DNA of 64,000 nucleotides from Plectosphaerella cucumerina (GCA_020746995.1 JAGPXD010000007.1:372001-436000); one strand, 5' to 3'; positions 10,135-21,517 are shown, numbered from the stretch's first letter. Notes: generated by a model from the sequence alone, not told the origin. Program-made: numbers and translations.

Positions 10135-12133
10135 TCAAGAAGCCATGACGCTGCGACCTCCGTCCTGGGTCAGACGAGTGCGGACCTGGACGCGCAGGGC
10201 GCGATGAGCGAGGCGGATAATGCGGTCCTCAGCGTCGGCGTCGGGGTCCTGGTCGTCACAGTCGTTGCGGAGGTCGATGATGGCGCTGGGCGAGAAGACG
10301 AGGGCCTCGCCTGTGCGGAGGCTGACGATCTTGGCGAACAGGTCCATGACGGCATTCTTGCCGCCGAGGGCGAGGGGCCTCACGGCGCCGCGGAAGAGGT
10401 TTTCCTCATCGATGGGACGTCCCGACTCGTCCGTGGTGACGGCCATGTAGGAGACGCCGGCGAGATGGCCTTGAAGGGTGCGCAGCCAGTCGGGCGAAGT
10501 GAAGCGGTGCACGATAGTAACGGAGCACAGATCCAGTAGCTTCGGCGACACGGTGGGCTCTTGGGTCGAGATGATGATACGGGCGCCGAGATGGCGCTGG
10601 AGGCGGATGATGCCGAGGAGGTTGTCGGTCAGGGTGCGAGACTCGGGTCCCATGGTCATGTACTTGTGAGCCTCGTCGAGAGCGATGACGCGGCCGACGG
10701 CGTGGTTTCCCTCGACGAAGAGGTGCAGGCAGATGTTGAACAGCGAGCAGGCCATCTCGGGAGTGACACAGGGGCAAGAGAGGTCGACAATGGTCAGTTG
10801 GCCGGCCTACGGGGGTTAGCTTTGGCATTTGGAAGGAAAAAGTAGAAGGACAGACCTTAGGGGTCCAATCATTGCCGCCGGTGACAGGAGCAAACTTATT
10901 GTTCCTGTTAGACCTGGGATTCTTGACCATGAAGCTCTCGAGGGTGTCGAGGCGCTGGTTGAGAGGGGCGCGCTGCATGTCGGTCAGGTCCTCGCGGAGC
11001 ATCTTCTCCTTGAACCTGGCATAGTTGAAGCTGCCACCGTTGGCCTGCTGCTCGAGACGCATCTCGCGGAGGATGCGACCGACGACGCGCATGTAGAGGG
11101 GAACGTTGGTCTCGCCGACGGCCATGAGGTCGAGCATGCGGGAGGTGTTGAGGTGGCTGTCGCGGAGCTGGAGAGGCTCGATGATGACGCCGGGGATCTT
11201 GCGGTAAGTCTCCCTGATGGTCTTGATGTTCGTGGGGGCGCAGACGACGCGGACGCGGATGCGGCGGTCCGAGGCCAGGCAAGCGGCCTCGCAGGGGAGG
11301 CCACCCGCATCCGAGTTGAAGCCGTCGTAGTGGAAGACGAGACCGGTGAGGGGGCTGGGGAGGACGCCGTCCCTGTTGGGCAGGAGACAGTTCTCGAGCA
11401 GGCAAGCGAGGGAGTTGCTCTTGCCGGAGCCCTGGCTGCCGCAGATGAAGGTAGAGGAGGGGGCGGCGACGTTGTGGAAGATGCGGGAGGCGGAGAGAGA
11501 GGCCGCTGGGGAGGTGGAGAGTGGGGCACCTTCATCGTCGCAAGTCGCGGGGTTTGCCCTGATGCTGGTGATGGCGCGAGAGTCGACGCCGAGAAGGCCG
11601 TAGTGCGAAGGAGGGGCGACCTCGAGCGGAGGAAGGGTGAGCAGGGGGCTGGTCTTGATCTCATCTCCCTGTTGGGTCTTGACCGAGAGGAACATGCTCG
11701 CCAGGTGGCGCTCCATCTCCTCGGGACAATCGGCTTCGGACGGCACGGTCGAGGCGGGGGTCTCAACGTCGCTGTCGTGACCGGTCGCGGGGGACGAGGC
11801 GCCCGAGTTGGCTGGGCTGTCCGACATCCTGAGGCTTGCGAACGAGAAGTTCAGGTTGCTGAATGTGGTGTCCTTGGGAGAGGTGAATTGGAAGAGCTTG
11901 GTCTTCTTGGGCGTCGGCGATGCCAGGTCAAGAGGGGGAGTGCTGGTGGTGGCTGCGGTGGTCTTGGTGGTAGAAGCTGTCCGGGGGAATTGGAAGAGCT
12001 CGTAGCCCTCGTTGCTGAAAAAGCCGGAGCTGCTGCTTGCGCTCTGAACCAAGGCGGTGGAGGGGGATGATGCCGGGGATGATGCCGGTGGCTTGAAGTC
12101 GAACAGTGAACGTCTGGGTGTGGTGTCTGCCAT
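10135..12133 (-). CDS. P-loop ATPase of unknown function (HerA/AAA-like) with disordered N-terminus
   Basis: Exons 10856-12133 and 10135-10806 encode 649 residues. The 49-nt intron 10807-10855 (GTCTGT...CGTAG) keeps phase 0. Residues 1-~170 are Ser/Thr/Pro-rich and likely disordered. A Walker A loop GSQGSGKS is at about 232-239 (preceded by strand STFIC). A Walker B strand with DE is at about 466-471 (RVIALDEAHKY), followed by an Ile/Ser strand with a sensor-like Gln (IIISTQEP). Together these point to an additional-strand-catalytic-Glu ATPase, the broad group that includes HerA/FtsK-like and zonula-occludens-type proteins. Role and partner are unknown; no membrane segment is present, so a soluble or nuclear location is likely. 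Single-copy placement gives no functional hint. Confidence 0.85.
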
Positions 12134-13634
12134 TTCGAAGAATCGTCAGGCCGTGTTGGCCTGGTGTAATCGGGTATTTAACGGCAGTGAATGTGATGGA
12201 AGCCTGGCAATGCAGAGAGCGATAAGGCGACAGAGCGACAGCTGTGGAAAGCGACAGAGCGATGATGAAGTGAGCTGGAGGTGGAGGTGCGAACTTGAAG
12301 TGAATGAAGTTTGATCTGGAGCCTTCGGACGTCTAAAGCCGAATTCGCGTCACGGACGCGTCTTCCTGCTCCCTGATAAAGCGAAATTTAGCCCCCTGCA
12401 TATGGGGAAGGACCGTGGGAGACCCAGAACAGTCCCATGCCGTCGGTACCTGCCTCCATGCCAACTGTCGGGGGTTTCAGTTGAAGGCCCCCGGTCCTTC
12501 ATGTTCCAGTGGGAGTATGCCCTGTAATCTTCAATCATCGCATCCCGACCAGTGAAATGGATATCCCCCACGCCGGCCGCAGGCACCCAGGCAAACTCCT
12601 CATCACGTTGTCTGGGGAACATGGAGCCAAAGCTCTCGGCAAGTCTGGAGGTTTCCGAGGGAAGAAAACCCCAGGCTTCCCATCACCCCTGACGGGATCG
12701 ATACGGTAGTTCAATGTTTCAGGGGCATTGCCTACAGGACTAGCAGCGAATTGAACGTCGACTGAAGAGCTTATCGGTTTGTACAAGCACTCACAGAGAC
12801 ATTCGACGAGCCAAGCCACCCTGAGAAAAGGAGGGATCAGCAAGTCCGCAGGGGTCTTGATGTTCCGATCCGTAGCTGGCGATGCAGCTCAAAGTTGCGC
12901 CGATCCCCATATGAACAATCACTCGCAGGCTAAACCTGCAAACGACACGTTCACCTCCAAGAAGCCCCGTGATGCAGCCGGGCCGGTCCATCGCCCGTCA
13001 GCTTGTCCTACCCCAACGGCCTGTCGGGCTGAGCCTTTCGCAGCACACAAAACTCTAACATGCATGATCGAGGCAAGACCCCGCGACGTTTATCCCCTCG
13101 TGTCACCGAAACTCCAGCCTCAGTGCGACCCTCCGATTCACCCATCACCCCTCCGTTGCATTCGCCCATGTAGACCGTCGGCAAATGCACGCCGCATGCG
13201 TGCCCGTTCCTCAGCCGCAGCAGCATCACGTCCACATCTCGTACGGCAATTGGCTTCGACCAGACCGTCAGATCAAGCTTCGACGTCCGTCTGAGCCTCG
13301 ACCGCTGTTTGAGCCAGCCCCCGTGCCGCCACGAACGTGACTCCGCCCCCGCAACCGCCGTTGTGTGGTCGCGTTGCGCTGCGTGGCGGACGGCTCGATG
13401 CTGTGTGGCCTGGATCGCGCGAGAGGGCTGTCGATCTTGTGTCGCCCGCGAGGTGACACCAGGCAGATGGCGGCTATCAGACATGTGAGGTCAATCGAGG
13501 TGTAGGAAAATAGGGGAGCTCGAGGTGCTGCCCTCACTTCTATAAAGTCGCCCTTCTGCCACGATACAGTCCCGGCCAGAAGCAGATCCCGCAGACACAG
13601 TCTCTCATACTTTCAGAATACTCCTACCGCAATC
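12134..13634. other. intergenic, about 1.5 kb, divergent promoters
   Basis: Upstream of both the minus-strand ATPase and the plus-strand subtilase. A TATA box lies at 13541. Other open frames here lack coding character. Confidence 0.5.
13541..13547 (+). promoter_or_regulatory. TATA box of the subtilase gene
   Basis: TATAAAG, 94 nt before the ATG at 13635, in a CT-rich leader. Confidence 0.55.
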
Positions 13635-14938
13635 ATGGCAGCCAACATCGTTCCCGGCGAATGGATCGTGTCCCTCAGGGCCTACGCCAACGATGCCATG
13701 GACGACGAGCACTCGTCCGTCATCCGCACTCGTACCGCAGATCCCGAAACACACTTTGACTGCGACGTACGATGCCACTTCAAGCTCCCCGAACTACGCG
13801 GCTACGTAGCAAAGTTCGACGACGAGACAAAGGCAGAGCTTGAGGCTCTCGACGCCGTTGCGACCATCGAGCCTGTGCAGATCTACAGGCACTGCACCAC
13901 CTCATCGGCCACTGCTATGGTACAAGCCGATGCCCCGTGGGGTCTTGCTCGCATCTCGCGCCGCCAAAAGGTCGCCAGCACCGGTCCCTTCCAGTACCGC
14001 TACAAGGCCACGGGCGAGGGCACTGTCGCCTACGTGCTCGACACGGGTATTACCGACACGCACGTCGAGTTTGAGGGCCGCGCTTCCAAGGGGCCCGTCT
14101 TCTCATCCTCTGAGGGCGTCAGCGATGGCGACACGGACGGGCACGGGACGCACGTTGCCGGAACCATCGCAGGGAAGACGTACGGCGTGGCGAAGAAGGC
14201 CGAAGTCGTTGGCGTCAAGGTCTTCAATGACGACAAGCCTAGCCCAGGCGCGACCAACGCCGACATCATCAAGGCCATCGAATGGGTTGTCGAGGAGGCC
14301 AGAAACCACGGCAAGCCGTCCGTCATCAATTTAAGCCTCGGTGGCGGGCCAAGTGACATCCTCGACCGGGCTGTCGCATCTGCCGTCAGGTCGGGCGTGA
14401 CCTGTGTTGTTGCTGCTGGCAACTCCCTCGTGAGTGACGCCAGGCCCGACTATCGAATAAGACTGACAACAGCAGGAGCCGGCTGATCGGGGATCTCCCA
14501 GCCGTGAAGCCCTTGCCATCACCGTCGGGGCCACCAGCATCCAGGATGCATCAGCATCGTTCAGCAACTACGGGAAAAGTAAGCAGGCCGATCGTGTGTT
14601 CGGTAAGCGAGAAGATGCTGATAATGCCCAGCCGTCGACATTCTCGCCCCTGGAGTCGATATCAAGTCGGCCTGGATCGGCGAAAGCAACACTGAGACCA
14701 AGTCCATCAACGGGACGTCCATGGGTAGGTGTTCTCCGAGCCAACCAGCCACAGTCATCGCTGACACCTTCGCCTAGCCTCCCCTCACGTCGCGGGCGCC
14801 GTCTGCTGCCTCCTCGAGAGGGAGAAGCTCGAGCCGCTGCTGGTCATGCCGCAGCTGCTGACGTGGGCGGATAAGAACAAGGTGTCGGGGCTCAAGGAGC
14901 GGACGATCGACGCGCTGCTGCAGGTGTCTGACACTTAG
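13635..14938 (+). CDS. subtilisin-like serine protease (S8A, proteinase K type), apparently without signal peptide
   Basis: Exons 13635-14429, 14476-14578, 14632-14724 and 14778-14938 encode 383 residues; the second acceptor could also be at 14472, adding one Gln. Residues ~8-85 look like an I9 propeptide (GEWIVSLRAY, then GYVAKFDDETKAELEALDAV). The catalytic triad is complete: Asp136 in VLDTGITDTH, His170 in DGHGTHVAGT and Ser329 in NGTSMASPHV. The oxyanion Asn is in VVAAGNS. The protease hydrolyses peptide bonds with broad specificity. Unlike secreted homologues the protein begins MAANIVPGEW with no hydrophobic leader, so it is either intracellular or has a missed upstream exon; the TATA box at 13541 argues against much upstream coding sequence. 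Introns are 46, 53 and 53 nt. Confidence 0.92.
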
Positions 14939-15234
14939 GCCGGGGACGATGGGGAAAGAGGAAACGTCAGTCATTTCTGAAATGTGTGTCTTTTGTTTTT
15001 GGACGCCCAGATTGCCTGGAACAAGAAGCGCCGATGCTAGTAGTATGGGTGGGAGGGGCAGGGGCAGGAAATGATGCGGTATAAGGCAGTGTATGCTTGA
15101 CAGACAAATCTCGAACGCCAGTGTCCTTCCTCGGTCGAACATTTGTAACTCCGAAAAGATGGCGGTGTATTGTGTGGCTTCGCGCTCGGCTGCCCAAGGA
15201 GCCGGTTGTTCAAAAAGCGCGCATCGACCATAGA

Positions 15235-15675
15235 TCAACCCCTGCCGCCGTTGTAGTCGGCGCCGCCAGCCTTGCGCAGGCGGGTGACGACGTCCTTCTC
15301 GTCCAGATCGCTCTTGTCGCTGGCGTTGACCTGGATGCTGTGGTGGGCGAGGACCTTACGGACGTCGCCCGTCTCGATGCTGACGCGGGCCTTGCGCATG
15401 ACCTTTGTGTTCTCGCCGATCCAGACGATGAGGGCGAACTTGACGCGCTTGCTCTCGGAATCGTTGGCGTACTCGACGCGCACGTAGGCGTACTGGACCT
15501 GGGCGTCGTCGAGCTCGGCGGCGAGGTCGGAGAGGCCGCCCGTGCCGGTCTTGGAGAGGACGAGCTTGTTGGAGGTGGCGGAGGCGTGGGAGACGAGCAG
15601 CCAGGTTGTGGGCTCCTTGTCGTCGCGGACGGCCTCGTAGGCGGCGGCGATCTCGGGGGCTTCGAGGCCGGACAT
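15235..15675 (-). CDS. coactosin-like actin-binding protein (ADF-H domain)
   Basis: An intronless frame of 146 residues starting at the ATG at 15675. The open frame extends further upstream, but that part is Pro/Arg-rich and unlike the family. A single ADF homology domain spans nearly the whole protein: AAYEAVRDDKEPTTWLL, a core strand YAYVRVEYANDSESKRVKF, and FALIVWIGENTKVMRKARVS, the hallmark of coactosins (about 140-150 residues). Coactosin binds F-actin and supports filament dynamics in the cytosol. The C-terminal helix SDLDEKDVVTRLRKAGGADY is typical. The gene is divergent from the GFA-domain gene at 16451. Confidence 0.9.
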   Translation of the reverse strand: MSGLEAPEIAAAYEAVRDDKEPTTWLLVSHASATSNKLVLSKTGTGGLSDLAAELDDAQVQYAYVRVEYANDSESKRVKFALIVWIGENTKVMRKARVSIETGDVRKVLAHHSIQVNASDKSDLDEKDVVTRLRKAGGADYNGGRG

Positions 15676-16450
15676 GGCGGGGGCGGAGGAGGGGTTGTCG
15701 GGGGGGAGACGAGGAGGTGGGAGGGGGTTGTCGGTGTAGCGCAGACGTCGGCGAGTCTGTCTTGTCGTGGAGGTCTCAATCGAACGACCGATCGAGCGAT
15801 GAAGATCTGGCGGAGGGGTATTCGGTGAAAGGGGTGGGAATGCCGAGCGGCGGCGCAATGGCTCGTGGTGGGAGATTGTTGCGGTGAAGGTGTCGTGTCG
15901 AGGGGTAAACCGGGGGACCACTGCCCCATGTCGAGTTGTGGCGGGCACGCGATGCGAGTGCGGGGTCCTTTTGCTCCTTCCCCTTGTGCCTCATCTTCTC
16001 CCCCTTTTCATCTCACCTCGAAACGTCGACGTTGAAACGGACGGCGAAATCATCAATGTTCCAGCCGGTAATCCGAGTCAGCCGTCTTCCAGCTGGAGTG
16101 GAAGACCTGTGCAGGCGCATCGACATGTCGTCGCACAGTCAGGTCAATCGGCTCCGACGGTGACATCCTCCCGCTGGTGATCTGCACAGATGTCTCTTCC
16201 CACCAAAAATTGCACGTGGGGTACATATCGCCAAGAAGCACCTCTGCCACCTCGAGCATCACACAGATCGACTTGGCCGTCAACGGTGCGTCATGCTCGT
16301 CAACCACGCCCTTGACCCCGCCTGCACTCAATCGCCTACAAAACATCTCAACCTCGGTGTTTGTAGTCTTCTCTATACCACGAGACTTGCCTGACCTTTT
16401 CCCCAGGAACACTTCTGATCTGACACCGCCACGCAAACAGGAACGCCGCC
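15676..16450. other. divergent promoter region, coactosin / GFA gene
   Basis: 775 nt between two divergently transcribed genes, with CT-rich tracts near both starts. No clear TATA box or RNA gene. Confidence 0.5.
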
Positions 16451-17536
16451 ATGTCTGAAGTCACCATCCAGCTGCAATGCCACTGCAAAGCAAACACCTT
16501 CACAGCGACCATACCCTCTTCCTCTCTCCCATTAACATCGACCTGGTGCCACTGCACTTCCTGCCGCCATGCAACCGGCAACCTGTACCAGTCTGACATT
16601 ACCTGGCCGAACCCCAATGAAGACGTCTCACGCCTCCGGGCCTATGACTTCTCCGCCCGCCTACGCGACTACAGCTGTCCGACCTGCAGGTGCCGTATGT
16701 TGACGAGGGATGTTGAGAACAACTTCATGTATGCCCCGATTGGCTCGCTGAGCAATCTGCCCGGGCTGGTCAAGATCGTCAGCAACATCTTCGTCGGGGA
16801 CACCATCGACGGGGGCGCCTCCATGTGGATGCGGCATACGAGCGACGGGAAGCATGCCCCCCGCTGGACGGCATCTTCCCAGAAGGGCGATGAGTTGCCT
16901 TTCGAATGGCCTGGGAAAGCACCACCTCACGACATGAAGGTGAAGCCGAGTCTCACTCCTCTTTGGTGCCACTGCAAGGGCGTCAAGTTCTTCCTTCGAC
17001 CTGGCACCGATCTTCTCTCCCTACCCTCCGATAAGATCCCCTGGTATGTCGACAAACCTACCGGACGTTACGTGGCCCAGGCCGACGCCTGCGATTCCTG
17101 CCTCAAGACCAGCGGTGCCGACATCGCGTACTGGACCTGGGCTCCGTTCACGCACATCTCCACGACCGAAACCCCGTCAGACCAACCCGAGTTCCGTACC
17201 AAAGCAGACTTTCTCGATGCTGTGGTCTGCAAAGATCCCAAAGTAGGAACCCTTGGCGTCTACCAAAGCTCACAGCATGGCCATCGGTTCTCGTGCTCCG
17301 TCTGCGCGGCCGTCTTCTTCTTCGCCGGGGACAAGCATGCCGAGCAGGTTGACATTGCCGTCGGCGTGTTGGACCATCCTGATGGTGCCCGGGCTGAGGG
17401 TCTGTTGAAATGGGACATGAGCAAGATCGAATTCGCGGAGGATGGCAAGGGGGGTTGGAGAGAGGAGCTGTACGACTCGGTCGTGAGGCAGGCCACAACA
17501 TGGCAGGGCACTGTGGCCTCCAAAGCGAAACTCTGA
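16451..17536 (+). CDS. tandem GFA/CENP-V-type zinc-binding protein
   Basis: An intronless frame of 361 residues with two GFA-type modules. Module 1 has Cys10 and Cys12, the cluster Cys33/35/38 (WCHCTSC) and Cys76/79 (SCPTC). Module 2 repeats the pattern as WCHCKG, ACDSC and SCSVC in the second half. These cysteines bind two zincs per module in the Gfa fold. The family is named for glutathione-dependent formaldehyde activation, but most fungal members are uncharacterised, so thiol-adduct handling is only a family inference. No signal peptide or membrane segment; probably cytosolic. The start is set by the MSEVTIQLQCHC opening, close to the first zinc ligand. Confidence 0.88.
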   Translation: MSEVTIQLQCHCKANTFTATIPSSSLPLTSTWCHCTSCRHATGNLYQSDITWPNPNEDVSRLRAYDFSARLRDYSCPTCRCRMLTRDVENNFMYAPIGSLSNLPGLVKIVSNIFVGDTIDGGASMWMRHTSDGKHAPRWTASSQKGDELPFEWPGKAPPHDMKVKPSLTPLWCHCKGVKFFLRPGTDLLSLPSDKIPWYVDKPTGRYVAQADACDSCLKTSGADIAYWTWAPFTHISTTETPSDQPEFRTKADFLDAVVCKDPKVGTLGVYQSSQHGHRFSCSVCAAVFFFAGDKHAEQVDIAVGVLDHPDGARAEGLLKWDMSKIEFAEDGKGGWREELYDSVVRQATTWQGTVASKAKL

Positions 17537-18129
17537 TTCCCATCAAAGCTTCCGGAATTTTTTCCTAGGCTAAAGGTCTGGGTTGAATAATCCCCTTGGT
17601 GGCATGGTCGGTTGCCATGCTGAGATCTCTTCACAGCTCAGAACTCTACTCCATCCGACGGCAAACACCACGGGTTCACCAGCATCTACCCTCCAGCTGA
17701 TTAGAAAGCATCGACTTCTGCTACCAGGGTTAATGCGTTCAAGGCTTTCTAGTCATCTTCTGATGGTCTCCACAGGCATTCGTTTTTGTCAGCTTCATCT
17801 TCTTCCTCAATTGTCATAGGCCCTCGCTGTCCGTAGAACACCGGAATCCCGCCGATGTGGCTCGTCGAAAGGGGCACGCCGCCAAAACCACAAGACATCC
17901 TCCGATGACTCAGCGGGACTCCTATGTGAGATTCATTACATCGCCATGGAGATGCGTGGACTATGAGAGGTTCAGAGGATAAAAGGGCGCAAAGTCCCAG
18001 CCTGCGGATGAGGTCCGTTCCAGCGACGCACTCTTGACCACGCCGCCTCTCCACAACTTCTCAACCACCTGCGTACCCGTCAGTCATCAAGCATCTATCA
18101 TCAAACAAATTTTGCTCGAACAACTCAAA
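17537..18129. other. intergenic, nothing recognised
   Basis: 593 nt between tandem genes. An A/T-rich GATAAAAGG lies near 17976, but it is about 150 nt from the next ATG and not convincing. Confidence 0.5.
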
Positions 18130-19247
18130 ATGGCCAAGATTGCAGTTCTTGGAGGGACTGGCAATGTCGGAAGAACCGTTGTCGATGTCCTGAAGGAACA
18201 CCATGAGCACTCGGTCATCGTGCTCGGCCGAAAGGTCTGCAGCTCTCCACGAAGCAATGGGACTCGCGGCGTAAATTTACTGATCATGACACAGGCTCCC
18301 GAGAAACAAGATCCCGAGGCTCCAGTCTTCGTGGTCGACTACACCAACGTCGATGTCCTCCTTGCTCTCTTTGAAGAGCACCAGATCGACACCGTCATCT
18401 CCTGCCTGCGCATCGACAGCGAAGAAATGGCCGCCGCACAGTCCAACTCCATCACTGCCGCCGACAAGTCAAAGACCACGAAGCGCTTCCTCGCCAGTAA
18501 CTGGGCGCCTCCGATAGCCGACCCGTAAGTCTGCCACATGGCCCGCCACTCACACCACGATGCCAACCAATTCTCGCAGCGAGAACCCCTGGGCCAAGCC
18601 AAAAGTTGAGGCGCAGGCGGAACTGCGCCAGACGTCCCTTGTCTGGACTGAAATCGCAACAGGCTACTTCCTCGACTTCTGGGGCCAGCCCTATATCAAG
18701 AGCCACATGGTTAAGATGCTCCCAGCCGTCGACATCAAGAACCGTGTCGCCGGTATCCCTGGGACTGGAAACGAGCCGATTGCATTCGCCTACAGCTATG
18801 ATGTTGCTCGCTTCATCGCCGAGAAGCTGCTGTACCTGCCCGACGAGGAGTGGGAGCCCGTCTCCCTGATCGTCAGCGACACTCTCACCTGGAATGAGTT
18901 TGTTACACTCGCCGAGGAGGCTAGGGGTACGATGAGAAATTCTTTACAAGAGTTTGATGATGCTGACGACCGCAGGTGGAAAATTCGACGTTCGCTACGA
19001 CAGCGTGGCAGATCTCGTCGCGGGCAACATGAGAGAGCTCCCGACCCATGTCGAGGCGTATTCGTTCTTCCCAAAGCCGGCGCTTCGAGGACTGTACACC
19101 GCCCTGTGCCTTTCAATGGCCAACGGCGGCTTTGACTATCCCGTGGAGAAGTCGATCAACGCTCGCAAATTTCCAGACTTCAAGATGCTCACCGTCAAGG
19201 AGATGCTGCAGCAGACGTGGGGAGCTCACCGGGAGGAGACAGAGTAG
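18130..19247 (+). CDS. NmrA-like / isoflavone-reductase-type NAD(P)-binding protein
   Basis: Exons 18130-18234, 18295-18524, 18580-18926 and 18976-19247 encode 317 residues. Introns are 60, 55 and 49 nt with CTGAY-type branch sites. The N-terminal MAKIAVLGGTGNVGRTV is a Rossmann GxxGxxG NAD(P)-binding loop; the LGRK that follows is the typical cofactor-selecting strand end. KRFLASNWAPPIADP and a downstream PWAKPKVEAQ match the region that in PCBER/isoflavone reductases holds the catalytic Lys. Members reduce phenolic or ketone substrates or act as NADP sensors, as NmrA does. Without a strict active-site match either role is possible. Cytosolic; no leader peptide. Tandem to the GFA gene, with no evident operon-like link. 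Confidence 0.87.
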
Positions 19248-19490
19248 GGGCGACTCTTAGACAACTTGTCGACTGTTAGGGGTGTGCAAGGAGAAGCCGT
19301 TTCTATTTCAGAGCTTGACTTGCCTGCTTTCGCTTTTGGCGGGATATCCTAGCCCAGTGTCTCCAGTTGGCCAGGAACGAGGAACGCACGACAGCAGACC
19401 TTGGCAACACCCATATCTTTGTCTCATCAACACGAACATCATCTCAGACATTCCCTGACACTCCGAGTGGCTACCTTAGGGACTTCTCTT

Positions 19491-19548
19491 ACATAAGAGT
19501 GTGTCTATTTACGAATGATACATAAGAGTGTGTCTATTTACGGATGAC
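19491..19548 (+). repeat. 29-bp tandem duplication, two copies
   Basis: Copies 19491-19519 and 19520-19548 share ACATAAGAGTGTGTCTATTT and differ only once (A/G near the end of the unit). Confidence 0.9.
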
Positions 19549-19676
19549 TTCCTGCTCGTGTCTGCAGAGCCAGGGGGCTTGGGGACTCCATACAGGTACC
19601 CTGCAGTCTTTCGGAACAGGTCCTGGTCTTGTCTTCTTGTAGCAGAGCAAAGGGGGTGCGATCGGAATGCGGCCAC

Positions 19677-20178
19677 GAGACCAGAGGCGTTGGGGCCTCC
19701 ACACTCCTTGTTTTCTCCACTGAGACTTGTATGTTGTGAGCTGGAGAGCCTGGTGGTGGGACTTGTGTATCTGCAGGGATGTGGAGTTGACAACGATAGG
19801 ATGCCTGCCGTGGCCTTGGGCTGCAGTAGAAAGGGGGCCCGTGAGACCAGAGGCGTTGGGCCTTCGTTTGCCTTGTGATTCCTTTGCGTAGGACTTCTCG
19901 TCGGAGAGAAACGGGGTGCTGCGGGACACGGCCGTGACGCGCCATGGCGATGGATGTGCGAGAACAGGGGGGGCCAAGACGCTGGGACTTCGTTCCTTCC
20001 TCGGTGTGTTTCCTGCAGTGGCTCGTGTCGAGGATCTCGTTGATCTATCTGGCGAGTCGAATGTGAGCTGGGGTTTGAGAGTTGTCGAAAGGTGGTTGGG
20101 GATGTTACCCTTGGTGCCTTGGAGGATTGGGCACAACAGCACTGCTCAGGAGAGCAGAATGAGACCAGAGGCGTTGGG
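19677..20178 (+). repeat. dispersed direct repeat GAGACCAGAGGCGTTGGG
   Basis: Three perfect 18-bp copies at 19677-19694, 19843-19860 and 20161-20178, with a degenerate fourth near 19970-19985 (GCCAAGACGCTGGG). Purine/G-rich sequence precedes each copy, so the true unit is longer and has decayed. It may be an old minisatellite or a mobile-element remnant. Confidence 0.75.
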
Positions 20179-20640
20179 TGCCTAGCTGGCTACCCCGAGG
20201 GAATTCAGGGGGAGGCTAGGCGTTGCCAACGCTCGAACAAACAGCCCCGGACTGGCTGCCCTATTCAAACGGATTCAAGAACCATCGGACCGGACCTCTA
20301 CCACAGCCGGCGTTGGACTTGACGGTAGCCGACGTGGAGAGGGAGGAGGGTCTCCGATAGGTTCTGGGGGTGGCTCACCGATGAAGCGAGCTTCAAGCGA
20401 TAATGGATGTAGCCGGCCAAGAAGACGAGAAACCTTTCGACCAGGGTTTTTGTCCATCCATTTTCGCCGAGTTACATGGCCAAGAGGTGACCCCAGAATC
20501 CGTAGAATAGGGGGGGGAGTCTGTCCGAGACAAGAACATCGACGGCGAACCAGGTCGCTGTCCGACGGGAAAGATTGGCCCAGTGCCGGAGGTGGGTAAA
20601 AATGTAGGCCATCGATGTGAGAATTAGGTGCGGTGAAGAG

Positions 20641-20676
20641 AAGAAGAAGAAGAAGAAGAAGAAGAAGAAGAAGAAG
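20641..20676 (+). repeat. (AAG)12 microsatellite
   Basis: Twelve perfect AAG units followed by imperfect AGGAAG units to about 20690. Confidence 0.95.
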
Positions 20677-21517
20677 AGGAAGAGGAAGAGTCAAGACATC
20701 ACAACAGCATCCATCACATCTACAATGCGTCCCATGGCAGAACTGTGCCCGGGAAGGACTGACCCTCGATGGCGGAAGCCAGCAAGAACATGGAGGTTAG
20801 GGCGTTGGACGCGACTTCCTCACCTCAAGGCCCGAGCATCCTCTCCAGGCCCAGACAATTACTTAGGAAGTAGCGGCCTAGACAATGCTGGCCACGCTAC
20901 AGCAATGCCGCGAAGTGTCCATCATCTTTGCGTTTCAGGCCTTCCGTCTTGACAAGGTGGTCCTCGCTCCGCACAACCTCAAGACCAGCGGTATGGTCTC
21001 ACCATCGGATGTACACCAAGACGCGACATACATGTAATCGTAAAGGCAACATATTAAAGAGGGTGCTGACTGCGAGATTGATCCCTCCCTCCTAAGGAGC
21101 GTTCAATCCAAAGCTCTTATTAGAAAGGATGTCCAGGGCAGTGATGTCGTCTGTGGTGGTTCTTCTACCTTGCGTTCAGGGAGCGTAAAAAGCTGAGGAA
21201 GGGGGGTCCGATCAAAGTGCAGCTTCTGGAAGTAGTGCTGTAGATATATTGCAGGTAAGTTCGCAGTTGTGTACAAGATGATCCCTGACCCTCCCCTGCC
21301 GCAGGTGCGCCGGGTCTCAGGCTACTTCCACATAGCCAGCAGATGTGGCTACGCGGTACAAGCAGCTGAATACTCAACTACTGCTGTTTTAAGCACTAGG
21401 AAAGTACTGTGCGATACTCGCGACTTGCTCAATCCCAGTCTTGACACCAGCAGCAGAGGTGAGGTTGACACGGTGCTCCCGCAGGCTTCTTGAACGCTGT
21501 CCCTTCCCCATTCAAGC

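Larger units (their letters stand above)
19248..21517. other. gene-poor 2.3 kb with direct repeats and a microsatellite
   Basis: No gene model is convincing. It holds a 29-bp tandem duplication (19491-19548), dispersed copies of an 18-bp repeat (19677-20178) and an AAG microsatellite (20641-20676). A 202-codon minus-strand frame (19534-20142) runs over the repeats. Its repeated peptide PNASGL also occurs in other frames, so the repeat is DNA-level. Confidence 0.55.

Noticed and set aside
10829..12070. 413-codon plus-strand frame
   Set aside because: It lies antisense to the P-loop ATPase, which has Walker motifs and a consensus intron. The composition (Glu/Val/Gly/Leu-rich) is that of a mirror frame of GC-rich coding DNA.
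19534..20142. 202-codon minus-strand frame over the 18-bp repeats
   Set aside because: The repeated peptide appears in several frames, showing a DNA repeat rather than a protein repeat; no splice sites or orthologous look.
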